A stretch of DNA of 64,000 bases, taken from NCBI RefSeq assembly GCF_032884065.1, contig NC_088863.1, positions 62,829,604 to 62,893,603 on the forward strand, in the 5' to 3' direction. Below the pieces are notes generated by a model, which was not told where the DNA came from, ran no database searches, and was given only the letters and a program-made list of their open reading frames with translations. This document shows, piece by piece, positions 47,171-57,201 of this stretch. Both the position numbers and the translations under genes were made by a program. Position 1 is the first letter of the stretch; every line of letters begins with the position of its first letter. The stretch is from Artemia franciscana (lineage: Eukaryota > Arthropoda > Branchiopoda > Anostraca > Artemiidae).

Positions 47171-50100
47171 AATTATGCACGGTTACAACGCCAACTATGT
47201 ATTTCATTTGTGTTTCTCAAGCTATTGTTTTTTCATAGTTAGTTCATACGGATAGGAAAAAGACCATGAAAAACTATCAAGGATCTAATTTCTTAAAGCA
47301 TATTGGTCTGCCATAACATAAAGAAAGAAAACGATGAAAAATGGGGTTTTTAAAGGCCAAATGAAAATACTGAAGAAAACACAGAAAGTGAATATATTGA
47401 AAGAGCAACACCCCTCTTCTTCAGCGTGAAAAAATAATATTATCAAGGAAAAAACGAAAACCAAAAAACTAGCGCAGAAAGTACAACAAAACCAATGAAG
47501 AAAAACCGCCAAAAATTAAACAAAAATTCTATATATACGAAAAATTAAAAGAATTAAAATCAAATACCTATCAAACACAAAAGTGAGCTATTCACCAACA
47601 TCGGCAATTTCCACAAAATCTAAACAAGCTTGAAAATGCCAACGACGGATGCTAACGAACCACAGAATTGCGGATATTGGCGAAAAACTCACTTTTTTGT
47701 TTGTTTGAAGATCAGTGGTAAGAAATATAATAGGAATTGAGGTAGGCAAATAGTGCAGATATGGAATGGCAGGAGAGTTTGATTTTCTTTAAGAACTTAT
47801 TGTGCAAGTGAATAAAAATGGTTTCTGTTTAATAAGACAGAAAAAAAGTATCTTTGATGAAGGAAAATGCACAGGAGGCAATTGGGATGTCACTTGCTCA
47901 AAAATAATATCGAGACCTTTATTAGATGCATTTTCAAATACTTATTGGGATGTTTTCTCAGTAAATCCAAGACAGATAGTCTCAGTAAACGGCAAAACTG
48001 GCGTAACCCTTTATCAAAATTCTATAAGAAATTATATCATTTCACTTGTTGATATATTCTTGTCAAATATCTTGCCAATGATTTCTATGCAATTGGTCAA
48101 AACCAACAGTTGGTTGCTGGTGAGTTGATCTAAATTGAGCTATTATTACGCCTAGAACTGACAAACAAAGACCAATGTAAACAAGAAGTTTTCGCCAAGG
48201 TGTAATTGTGACTATGACTAAGCCTAGTGTGAATGGCCATCTGCTATTGGATCGAGTTGCTCTTTTATTTGCAGTTCATCACCACGAACTGTTGGATCAA
48301 TTTTTAAACATAGATATCAGGTAGTAGAGTAACAAATTAAGAACAATTGTTCATGAGAAATAAGTCTGAAAATAATATAGAACTACGCAACAAAACAATC
48401 TGGCAATAATAACCGCGTACAATTTTTTATGAATAAAGTTTTTGGTTAGCTTAATTTTGTTTCAGTAGACGGGGGATGGGGTGTGGTTCAATTTTATAGT
48501 ATGGAGTTTAAGTTTATGTGTAGGAAGAGGTTTGAATTGGAAATTCAATTATATCAAAGTTCTTTTTCAATTCTATTGCTTGTATCTCAGGCTTGGTCTT
48601 CACTCAAGGTTAATAATTATTAAGCATTAGAAGGTATGGAGGAAGGTCTACATATTTAAACAATTTTTTAATTTTTTTTGGGGGGGGGGGATAGCAGCAG
48701 TTTTATAAAAAGCTATCAAAATGTGAAATTTATATGTAGTCTCTAATGATTTCTAGGAATATTTCTGGTCTACACTGTCGTTATTAATGTACAGAGTAAC
48801 AATAAACCCCAAAATAGGCAGAATTTATTCCTTGTAGGAGGGGCCTCAACGTTCCTTATCCATACCTCCATTTCATGGTCACAGAAACTTTGAAGCGTGT
48901 TCATTAGATCAGAAATTTAGTTGAAATCACTTTTTAAATGCAAATGGATTGAAGGCCAACCAACAGCATGGTGATGGTATTTTCTGGGGGGATATTTTCT
49001 TCAGAGGGCGTTTTCCACGGGTGTATTTTCTTGGGGGGGGGGGGGGGGTTTACACATTCAGCCATAATTTCTATAAAACATATTATGAAACTATCCAGGA
49101 AGTTTAAAGTTTCTTCGAGCAGTTATATGGGCTAGAGACAGTCAGGAGCACTAACTTGAGAAGGAATCTCATTTAGAGCAGGCACTGCTGTTAGCAGTGG
49201 CAAAACTTTCAGTGATGCCAGCTCAAAAGGAGACATAGCAGCATTGTACATCCCTAAGCATTATAATCAGATATGTCCCCAAATTTTATCAATGAGTAGC
49301 TAAACTGCCTTTTGTTATATGAGATGCCTTATGAAAAATGAAGAAATTCTAAAAAAATTACAACAGAATCATTATTATTTTAGAAAGAATATTGACTGGT
49401 GGATCAAGGGGCATAGACTATTTAATATAGCTTATATTAAATGTAGCCTACTATAGGCTCACCATCTCCTCTTCCTAAACTTTGTTGGTTCAGACTAAAA
49501 TTCTTTCTGTTTTTGTCATCTGTGCCTCTTTTTCAGTATAAGGACTAAAGTAAGAGTCACATTAGCTAATATTTTTGTCCTCATCTTTAGAACTTAGTTC
49601 CAGTCCCAAAAATGTATATACAGGGTATATGAACCACCAATTAGTCCTTCCACCTCTTTGACATTCCGAAAAGTACCACGGGATATTCAGAAATCCATTG
49701 ATGTTCTCTGTAACCAAACCTGCTTATCAGTTAAAACTGAATCATCCCAAATAAAATTCTTAATTCTATTGATGGATTGTGGAAAGTGCAGGTACTTGAG
49801 TTACCTATCCCCAGCAGTTTATGACCTATAGGCCAACTTGTATCAATACAGTTCTTCACATACATTCCCACTCTCCAGAACAAATGACGAATAACCTCCT
49901 TTTTTTAATGACTTCATAGTAAGTTAATAATCACTAATCAATTTGACTCTTCTTTAAAATATCAATAGCTGCCTTAAAATTTGTTTTATCCACGTGCCAA
50001 GGAAGGTTAGAATTCAGGATTGCAGTGTAGGTATTTGGAACATTAGCCATGTAGCAGAGGCGTTTAAGGGAAATAGTCTCCGTACTCAGTGGCTGATAAT

Positions 50101-50290
50101 CAGATAAGACGTTTTGGATAGTTTCATTGGTTGAGAAGCAAGCCTAGCACAGCGAGGGGAGCAATGTAGCATTCAATTAGATATCAAACTATTGAGAAGA
50201 CGGACAACTGATTTCAGACGGTAATATGGCCCTGTGTGTAATTTACTTTGAAAAAGAGATAAAATCAATTTAACGTGATTAAAATTAGAT
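47171..50290. other. 3 kb without firm gene
   Basis: Contains a lone palindrome of the CAGTTC-type end (GCAGTTCatcaccacGAACTG, about 48271-48290), G tracts at 48680-48690 and 49034-49048, and an unrecognised 108-codon frame at 47802-48128. The text 'ggatattttcttcagaggg' and 'ttttccacgggtgtattttc' (48990-49030) echoes sequences near 18680-19020. Confidence 0.4.
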
Positions 50291-50296
50291 CTTCAG

Positions 50297-51088
50297 GCAG
50301 GTGTAGGACTTATGATGTCCCCTGCAGCATACCGAACAATGTTGAAATGGACTCCAATAAACGAAATGATCTTATTTGCACGATTTGCTACAACACACAC
50401 TAAGCTTTCTGTTATTGTATGCTACACTCTTACCAATAAGGCGGATGATGATGTCAAAGATGGCTTCTGTGAAACCTTACAAGCTGTCACCAAAGACATC
50501 CCCAAACATGATGTTCTATGTGTTGTTGGTGATCTAAATGCCAAAGTGGGAGCCGATCGCAAGTACTGTCCGGAAGTCCTAGGACCACATGGACTTGACC
50601 AGATTAAAGAAAATGGTGCATTACTAGTAGACTTCGCGCTAAATAATGACCTTTTCGTTGGTGGGACGCTCTTTGAGCATAAATATGTGCACAAGTACAT
50701 ATGGACATCTCCAGACGGTTCAACGCGAAACCAGATTGACCATTTCCTGATCGCCAGAAGGTGGCCTACAAGCCTGTTAGACGTGCGTGGGTATAGACGA
50801 GCAGACGCCCAGTCGGATCACATGCTCATAATCGTCCACATACAGATCAAACTACATGCCCAAAAGAAGATAAAGCAAGATATGAAGAAACTGTACGACA
50901 CGGACAAGCTACAGGATCAAAAAATCCGCAGAGATTTCTGTATCTCTTTATGGAGCAAATTTGATGCCTTGGCTGTTGAGGCAAATGACTCAGAAAGCAT
51001 CGAAGAGAAATGGGAGAAAATAAAAAGTGCATACACGACGATTGCCGAAGAAAAGTTAGGTTTCCGAAAGAAACCAAAGAAAAGGTGA
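50297..51088 (+). pseudogene. LINE endonuclease (APE-type), N-terminally truncated
   Basis: The apurinic-type endonuclease nicks target DNA to prime reverse transcription. Visible signatures are LSVIVCYTLTN, then DVLCVVGDLNAKVGAD (the GD-N motif), IWTSPDGSTRNQIDHFLIAR and AQSDHMLIIVHI (catalytic SDH). This is the same arrangement as in the endonuclease-derived part annotated as 'craniofacial development protein 2-like' in many animals. The N-terminal third, with its catalytic Glu, is absent because of the 5' truncation. The frame ends at TGA (51086-51088), where the protein should run on into a basic linker. Confidence 0.85.
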
Positions 51089-53235
51089 ATATCTGACATA
51101 ACATGGTAACTGATTGACGAACGAAAGGCACTCAAGTACGCCATGCTCATAGATACTACAAGGTGTTCAGAGCTAGCAACAAAACAATTATACAAAGAAA
51201 AAGATAAAGAGGTAAAAAAGAGTGCAAGAAAGGACAAGAGACAGATCCTTGAAAAGAAAGCAGCTTTAGCTGAAGAAGCTGCTAGGAAGGGCGACTCCAA
51301 GACTGTCTACCGATTGACAAATGAGATGGTAGGGAAACAAAGCAGCCAAATCACCCTTGTCAAGGACGAAAATGGATCAATTATATCTGATCCAGAAAAA
51401 ATTGACGAGAGATAGGCTTCCCATTTCGAAAAACTTCTGAACAGACCGAGAACTTGTGACCAAGCAAACGTACCTGATTTCCCTTTTATGTATTTAGACA
51501 TCAATACAGATCCTCCGAGTGCTCAGGAGATCATGCATGCTGCAAAGAAGTTAAAAAATGGACGAGCCCTGGGTATTGATGGTATTTCAGCAGAAATGCT
51601 GAAGTACTCAATTAGTACCTGCATATCCATTTGGCTTTCTCTCTTCACCAAAAAATGGACCTTAGGGAAGGTCCCAAGAGATTGGAGCAGAGGCATTATA
51701 GTCAAACTCTTCAAAAGGGGAGACTTGATGAACTGCCATAACTGGAGAGGCATCAATCTTCTCCCTGTCTCATCCAAACTATTAGCCTCTGTCATTATGC
51801 CGCGTCTGCGGAAAGTACTAGACGCAACTCTACGAGAAGAGCAGCATGGTTTCAGAACTGGGAGATCCTGTTCTGATCTATTTGTACTGAGAATGCTTGT
51901 CGAAGAGTCAAAAGAATGGAACAAGAAGCATTACCTCCTATTCATTGACTTTGAAAAGGCATTTGATTCAGTTGACAGAGATTGCTTGTGGAGAGCTTTG
52001 AAATACTACGGAATTCCCGAAAGAATAGTAGGTAAAAAAGATAAAGGATACGGCATTAGACTTTACAGTCCATACCGGCGGTGCTGATCTCCGTTTCTTG
52101 GCCCTTTAGCCAGGAAGTGCAATGGGGGGTTGGAGGCCAGCCATCCTGCGCTTTTGCACACCATTCCTGTTTACCTTCCCCAGATTTCTTCAGGTACCCA
52201 TTTAGAGCTGGGTCGACTCTGGCTAAATAGTAGATAAGTAGCTTTATGAAGAATGGGAATGTTGCGTAATGACCGAAAACGGTACAACCAGATTTTTCAA
52301 GATCATGTCTGGTGTTCGTCAGGGATATGTACTTTTCCCCATGCTCTTTATAATTACAATGGATTATGCCCTGAGATTCACATCGGGCTACGGGATAAAA
52401 GTAAGCAACAAGCAACTGTTCGATCTGGACTTCGTGGACGACGTTGTCCTTCTCGAAGAATCTAAAGAACGGTTGCAGCAGCTACTTGACACTATTACCG
52501 AGAATGCAGAGAATGTCGAGCTAAAAATAAACATTGACAAAATCGAAGAGCATGAGCATCATAACCTCGCCACTTGTTCTCCATTGCAAAAACAAGGATC
52601 TAGAACAAGTCCAAGAGTTCAAGTACCTGGGTAGCTGGATTGATTGTGATGGAGAGATCTCGACCGAGATCAAACGTAGAATTGGACAAGCTACAGGTGC
52701 CTTCAATAGATTGAAGCCTATTTGGAGAAGTAATAAACATTCAATGCGACTGAAGCTTCGACTCTTCAACAGCAATGTGCTCTCAATTCTCCTTTACGCA
52801 AGTGAATGTTGGAAAATAAACACCCAACTTGAAGAATGAATCCTTGCATTTGAAAATATGAGCCTCAGAAGAATGTTGAATACAAGCTGGCAACAAAAAA
52901 TTACAAATGCAGAAATACGCAGAAAAACAGGTCAACCTCCAGTCATTGAGTTGCTGAAAAGATGGTGGTGGACATACCTGGGACACGTTCTTCGTATGGA
53001 AGAGAGCCGCCTTCCTCGAACCATCTATGAATGGAAGCCAAACGGTAGAAGAAATAGAGCCCACCCCAAAAATACATTGAGACGAACACATGACCGAGAT
53101 CTGAGGACGGCCGGCACCTCACTAATACCTGAATGGGAAGACGTCATCGCTGCAGCACCAATGCGAGATGAATGGAGAGGCTTTGTCGACACCCTATGTC
53201 TCACCGATGGCTCTGGAGGAACTAAGGTCTAAGGT
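51089..53235 (+). pseudogene. LINE linker and reverse transcriptase, interrupted
   Basis: After three stops (TGA 51086, TAA ~51107, TAG ~51413) in a single frame, the linker (KEKDKEVKKSARKDKRQI) leads into RT: KLKNGRALGIDGISAEML, then DLMNCHNWRGINLLPVSSKL, EEQHGFRTGRSCSDLF and HYLLFIDFEKAFDSVDRD (first catalytic Asp). A 194-bp element then breaks the gene at 52032. RT resumes with FFKIMSGVRQG, then FDLDFVDDVVLLEESKE (FVDD in place of YADD/FADD), VQEFKYLGSWID and the C-terminal NVLSILLYASECW region, with a +1 shift near 52540 and a stop at ~52837. Product not functional. Confidence 0.85.
52032..52225 (-). mobile_element. SINE-like element, copy 2, with 8-bp target duplication
   Basis: 194 bp flanked by AATAGTAG at 52024-52031 and 52226-52233. 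It matches 19555-19738 throughout. Removing the element and one duplication restores the reverse-transcriptase frame between ERIV and the next RT block, which proves it is an insertion. On the - strand it starts 'tagccagagtcgacccagct' and ends T-rich ('tatcttttttac'). Confidence 0.85.
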
Positions 53236-53465
53236 AATAATATCGCATGAATTGAAGTCAAAGGAAGGGCTTAAGATGTATTTATTTGAAATTTCTGTTT
53301 TAAAATGCAGCGTTGTTTTTTTGCCATCATTCGAAAAGAAACGAGCGGATTTCCGCAATGTGTTAACTAACCATTAGTTTACAATAACGCCTCACATGAA
53401 TTTGGAAGAAAACGGTCAATGAGGGCCAAAAACAAAATTTCAAAGTTGTGTTTATACATTCCATT
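53236..53465 (+). other. 5' flank / possible 5' UTR of the yurt-like gene
   Basis: 230 bp between the LINE and the start codon. It must hold the 5' UTR, the promoter, or an acceptor for an upstream non-coding exon. I see no convincing TATA box or initiator. In-frame codons just before the ATG (53448-53465) are open but lack another ATG. Confidence 0.35.
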
Positions 53466-53642
53466 ATGCTAAGGTTTCTAAGCAGACGTAAAACGAAGCA
53501 GCCTCATCCTCAGTCTAATGGGGCAGTAAGAGGTGGCTTGCAATCTTTTCAGCAAAGTATCCAACCTGTCAAAACAAATAAGAACTTGCTGGTGTGCAAA
53601 GTGATTGTCTTGGATGGAACTGATTTGACTGTTGAAGTCTCA
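53466..53642 (+). CDS. yrt: Yurt/EPB41L5-like FERM protein, first coding exon
   Basis: ATG at 53466 opens a 59-codon exon ending in a strong donor (TCA|GTAAGT at 53642/53643), phase 0. It begins MLRFLSRRK, continues through a low-complexity Q/S/N-rich linker, and ends NLLVCKVIVLDGTDLTVEVS. That is the first strand of the FERM F1 lobe (CKV-LLDGT-). Yurt and EPB41L5 are cortical FERM proteins that bind Crumbs, restrain its apical activity and shape epithelial junctions. They start with a similar short basic leader before the same strand. Splicing to 59241 gives VEVS-KKALGSDLL without a frame break. The ATG is chosen because it matches the family start and no upstream in-frame ATG exists. EPB41L4-type relatives are the main alternative. 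Confidence 0.8.
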
Positions 53643-53760
53643 GTAAGTAGCTCAGGTAGCTTGTTTAAATTAAATGCTAAAGAATATTTAAAGCATACAA
53701 TTTAGGGTGAAACTGATTTGACTGTTGAAGTATCAGTAAATAATCTGACTATCTTATTTA
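53611..53760 (+). repeat. Tandem duplication across the exon 1 / intron 1 border
   Basis: 'aactgatttgactgttgaag' at 53618 recurs at 53711, an offset of exactly 93 bp. Similarity covers roughly 53611-53665 against 53703-53760 and includes the splice site: GTAAGT in the first copy, GTAAAT in the second. A TAG (53703-53705) lies in frame before the second copy. Confidence 0.8.
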
Positions 53761-54203
53761 GCATAGGCCTACATCAAAGAGTAATTGCTTCTAGGCTATT
53801 GTAAATTACACTATAGCCTATATTTGCCTCTATTGCAATATATACTAGTCCTAATTTTAGAAATGGAATTAGATCTTGAGTCCATATGAAACATTTATTT
53901 CTGTTACAATTTATGGTTAAGGTGGCCTACTTGTTTTCCTTGCACTCTTAAGACTTATCTGGGCAATATTTTAGTTAATTGACTTTAATGAAATTCTAAT
54001 TAATTGACTTTTTTCTATCTCAGAAAGGGTTTAGGTTAGGAAAATGAAACTTTCAGGGATGGGTCTACAGGGTAAAGTATGTCCCAGGAATGTATTTTCC
54101 AAGATAGCAAGAAGTCAATTAACTAGAATTTTACCAAAAAATTCTTAGGCAATCTTGATCTTTAAGGGTTCAAGACAAATATATTGGTAATCCTAAACAT
54201 TGG

Positions 54204-54347
54204 TGTAATGATCAAGATAATCAATTTATTTAACCCAGGCTCCTACAAGAAAAAGCAATATGTAAAGGCAAGCTTAGCACATGCAGCAACATACAAGAAA
54301 GTGCAGGCAAGCATTCATAATCAAGTACTATACTATTTATCATTACT
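54204..54347 (-). repeat. 3' LTR of the gypsy element
   Basis: Shares 'caatttatttaacccaggc', 'cctacaagaaaaagc.atat', 'gcacatgcagcaacatacaa' and 'aagtactatactat' with the 5' LTR. On the element strand it is preceded by a purine tract. Confidence 0.85.
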
Positions 54348-54362
54348 TCTTCCTTCTTCTCA
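54348..54362 (-). promoter_or_regulatory. Polypurine tract of the gypsy element
   Basis: The + strand reads TCTTCCTTCTTCTC just inside the 3' LTR, a purine-only GAGAAGAAGGAAGA on the element strand. This is the expected primer for plus-strand synthesis. Confidence 0.65.
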
Positions 54363-54804
54363 TCAAAACAAGATGATTCCTGGACTTACCAATACTGCAC
54401 CTTACCATCACATAACAAGGTATCACTGAATTAGTACATAGCAGGAGAAGGTGCTGGGCTCATTTCTCTACTTTGTACTCTTACACATAACTATGATACT
54501 CTAACTAATTCTTGAATACCCCTACCTGTCACACAGAGAGGTATCACTTACACTCTAGAAATCCTGAGAAGGCACTAGGCTTGCTTTTCCAATGTTTACT
54601 CTGAGGGTACAAACTGCGCTGGTTATTTCCACTTCAAATTACTATTTACAGGTTCAGTCTCTTAGGCCGTTTGATCCCAGAACAGGCTCTTGTGCCAACT
54701 TTGGGGTAAGAATCTACTTCATGTGGCTCAACTATGGATTCTAGTGGTGTCAACTGTATAACCTTCTAGCAGCAAAGGCTGCTGCAGTGATCCCCAGCAC
54801 TGAC

Positions 54805-55215
54805 TTATGGGTGATGAGTTGGAGGTGGTTGGCTCTTGTTTAGGGTTATAAATGGGGTCAAAGCTATTATAGTGTGACCACTGACCTGTGTCTTGGAGGT
54901 GTTTCCTTGGCAGCTTGAGAGATGTACTCTATTTTGTCTGATGATGGATCCACCCTCTGTCTTGACTGTGTAGGATTGAAGAGACACAGATTGGGCAATT
55001 ATTCTTGCTGTGCTCCACTTCCCACCTGGTGTCTTCTGCACATAAACTGATTGTCCCAGTTCTACTGATGGCAACATCCTAGATGCCATGTTGTAGTGAT
55101 CCTTCTGTCTTTTTTGAAGAAGCATTTGTTTCTCCATGAACTTATATGTGCTAACTGCTTTATTTTGTAAATGGCCAGAGGTACATGGTAGAAGGGACTT
55201 CAGTTGACAACTCAT
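54805..55215 (-). pseudogene. Gypsy integrase C-terminal region
   Basis: A 136-codon open piece in the element's orientation. It shows LPCTSGHLQN, KRQKDHYNMASRMLP, ELGQSVYVQKTPGGKWSTAR and YTVKTEGGSIIRQNRVHL. This is the post-core tail of Ty3/gypsy integrases, where a small-barrel domain with 'G..V++...GG.W..A+I' and 'Y.V...G...RRNR..L' binds DNA. It follows the core in element order with a frame break. Confidence 0.75.
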
Positions 55216-55296
55216 TAAAAGTTGTCAGTACCAAGCTGCAGCTTCAAACCCAATTCAAGCAGACCTAAATATGGGTCTTCATTATTTTCTGATGCC

Positions 55297-55700
55297 TTAG
55301 TCATGAGATTCTTTGCTTTTCTGACTGTTTTTTCCACAAGACCATTGGACTGGGATGTATTGGGCTTGATGTTTTGTGAGTGAATCTCCATGCCTTTTTA
55401 AACTCTTGGAATTCTGCTGAGGAATACTGAGTGCCATTGTCAGAGATGAGCATAGATGGAATGCCATACCTGGCAAAGTGGGCCTTGAGTTTAGAGATGA
55501 TGGCACTTGAGGTAGTGGAGCCAAGCTAGTCCACTTAAAAAAAAAACAACTGTGGTAATCAACTGTCACAAGATAGTCATTACTGCTTAGTGTGAATAGG
55601 TCAGATGCAACTTTTTGCCATGGAAGAGCTTGTATTGAGTGATTGATCATAGGCTCATAGACATCATAGGCTCATTGATCATAAACATCATATTTCTGGA
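55297..55700 (-). pseudogene. Gypsy integrase catalytic core, frameshifted
   Basis: SIQALPWQKVASDLFTLSSN, then YLVTVDYHSCFF, match the 'PW..V..D+F.....YLV.VDY.S.F' opening of the rve core, including the first catalytic Asp. Beyond that the frame changes repeatedly, but LSIPQQNSKSLKR and SPIQSNGLVEK-type text in alternate frames still follows the family order. Not functional. Confidence 0.75.
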
Positions 55701-55772
55701 ACAAATTTGACAACTCCAGGAATATCCCTTGATGTCTGCATTTAGGCCTGGCCAGTAGACTAGCATTCTAGC

Positions 55773-55979
55773 TCATTGTTTTGTTTTTTCTGCTCCAAGA
55801 TGTGCAGCATGAAGCTGCTTCAAGATATGTGTCTGCAATGCCTTTGGTATTACCAGTTTCTTGCCTTTGAATATGATTCCTTCATTAGTTGACAGTTCAT
55901 GTTGGATGTTCCAGAATAGTCGTGCCTCTGAATTGCATGTCTTTTTGCATTTTGACCAACCTTTGCAGATGGTTTTCAA
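55773..55979 (-). pseudogene. Gypsy integrase zinc-binding (H2C2) region
   Basis: Open piece with EARLFWNIQHELSTNEGIIF, KGKKLVIPKALQTHILKQLH and AAHLGAEKTKQ. The 'G+..+IP..L....L..+H..H.G..K' pattern is the N-terminal HHCC domain. The two His of the pair are present; the CPGC-like half is only partly readable at ~55740-55700. Confidence 0.75.
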
Positions 55980-56139
55980 CAGGACATTCAGTTTACTGTC
56001 TTTGGCAGTTCTTCCTGAATTTGTGCAATTTTCTCATCGCTTATAGATAAGTGTCTATAAGTCTGTATAAGTGAAAAAGTGTCTATAAATCTGATGTACA
56101 TAAACATTTATTATAAATAAATTGAATTGAATTTATCTA

Positions 56140-56262
56140 TGTCTCCAGTTTCTTGTTGATATCTGGGAGATGCAGATGGGAGAGAGCATTGGCAACTGGT
56201 ATTTCTGAACCTGGTTGGAACTGCAGCTGGTAGTCATATGGTTGAAGCTGTAACATTAGCCT
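56140..56262 (-). pseudogene. RNase H tail joined to protease by deletion
   Basis: RLMLQLQPYDYQLQF and PGSEIPVANALSHLHLPD are the last residues of a Ty3/gypsy RNase H domain ('Y.....PG..IP.ADALSR'). On the element strand this follows directly after the protease, in a different frame. The whole RT palm and most of RNase H are gone between the two. Confidence 0.8.
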
Positions 56263-56500
56263 TTGGATCAAGCTTGTTGAAGACGTTCTTGGGAATGACA
56301 TTGGCTTGGGCTCCTGTGTCAACTTTAAAGCTAAATAACATTTGGTTCTTCAACTTTAATGGAATCAAGGCTTCATCTTTGCCACTATCTCTCTTGATGG
56401 CATATAAGAAGACTGTATCTTCATTGTCCATTCCTGCTTCAACTGAGTCTGTTTCTTCATCAATGGTACTTGCATTCTTGTTACTACAACAGACTTTCAC
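56262..56500 (-). pseudogene. Gypsy aspartic protease
   Basis: FSFKVDTGAQANVIPKNVFN has the retroviral-type D-T-G-A active site followed by a hydrophobic 'VIP' turn, preceded by an acidic linker and LIPLKLKNQ. After NKLDPKA the protease text stops and becomes RNase H tail sequence in another frame, marking the deletion junction at about 56260-56275. Confidence 0.8.
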
Positions 56501-56597
56501 AAAATGATTTCAACTGAGCCTGGGTTGCCTCATGGGTTCTACATCTGGGCACTGCACTCTTTGAGGTTAATGAGTCCCCTTCTGCCAACAACTTCTC

Positions 56598-57025
56598 TCA
56601 AATGGCTTGATTTCTGATTCTGCACACAATGTGGTCCTGCATCATTTGATATTGTTCTGTGTAAAGACATGGTTTGGCTAATGTTTTTGATTCTGTAATG
56701 TATCTTTCAGTTCTTTCTTTTTCTAACTGGTCCCTCTTCTGGAACATGTATTTTGCAAACACTGTGTTTTTCTTTGGGTTTGCATAATTTTTAAAATATT
56801 TAAGAAGGGGCTCAACTTTATTGGCACTAGTCTGTTCCAATTTGAATGTGTTGAAGATTTCCCTGCCTTTTTCTCCCAGCCAGATAAGGAAGTATGCACA
56901 CTGAGATTTTTCAGTCTTATCTGCCAGTGGTCCAATAAGCACCAGCTGTGCATGCTGTTCAAATCAGTTCCACTCATCTGGAAGGGGTATGGCATCCAAT
57001 TGATGGATGGCTGCTGGACTTCCAT
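56598..57025 (-). pseudogene. Gypsy gag-like protein
   Basis: The first ATG on the element strand is at 57025. QLDAIPLPDEWN (then an in-frame TGA), FEQHAQLVLIGPLADKT, SQCAYFLIWLGEKGREIFNT and KYMFQKRDQLEKERTERYI follow the capsid-region pattern of Ty3/gypsy gag (retrotrans_gag: 'L..lG.....++..l...........v...L..yF'). One frame change near the start and one stop interrupt it. The zinc knuckle is only weakly visible near 56530-56480. Confidence 0.75.
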
Positions 57026-57057
57026 TGTGATGCTAATAGATCCCACTTGTGACACTG

Positions 57058-57201
57058 TGTTATTATCAGGATAAGCAATTTATTTAACCCAGGCACCTAC
57101 AAGAAAAAGCTATATGTAAAGGCAAGCATAGCACATGCAGCAACATACAAGAGAGCACAAGCAAGCATTCATAATTAAGTACTATACTATAAATCATTAC
57201 A
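57058..57201 (-). repeat. 5' LTR of the gypsy element
   Basis: 144 bp, the partner of 54204-54347. On the element strand it begins TGTAATGATTTATAG and ends near GATAATAACA. The first bases inside ('gtgtcacaagtgggatc') should hold the primer-binding site, but I cannot name the tRNA. Confidence 0.85.

Larger units (their letters stand above)
50292..53235 (+). mobile_element. RTE-type LINE, 5' truncated, with SINE-like insertion
   Basis: Coding similarity starts abruptly at about 50292 (AGVGLMMSPAAYR), well inside the endonuclease, so the 5' end is lost. Endonuclease, linker and reverse transcriptase follow in one orientation. Up to ~52530 the same reading frame holds if the 202 bp added by a later insertion (element plus target duplication) are discounted, broken only by a few stops. 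This makes it the youngest-looking LINE here. The 3' boundary is uncertain because no tail repeat was identified. It ends ~230 bp upstream of the yurt-like start codon. Confidence 0.8.
54204..57201 (-). mobile_element. Ty3/gypsy LTR retrotransposon, internally deleted, antisense in intron 1
   Basis: Two 144-bp LTRs (54204-54347 and 57058-57201) are flanked by ATTGG at 54199-54203 and 57202-57206, the expected 5-bp duplication. LTR ends are TGT...ACA. On the - strand the order is gag, protease, the RNase H tail, integrase. Reverse transcriptase and most of RNase H are missing. Total length 2998 bp against the ~5 kb or more usual for the group. The LTRs differ at roughly ten or more sites, so the insertion is not recent. 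Confidence 0.85.

Noticed and set aside
47802-48128. 108-codon frame with a phage tail-fibre-like 'VNGKTGV' phrase
   Set aside because: A single short phrase only. The rest shows no family pattern, and there is no phage or bacterial context.
50422-51300. Antisense frames of 92-127 codons opposite the LINE endonuclease/linker
   Set aside because: Shadows of the + strand coding region; no independent similarity.
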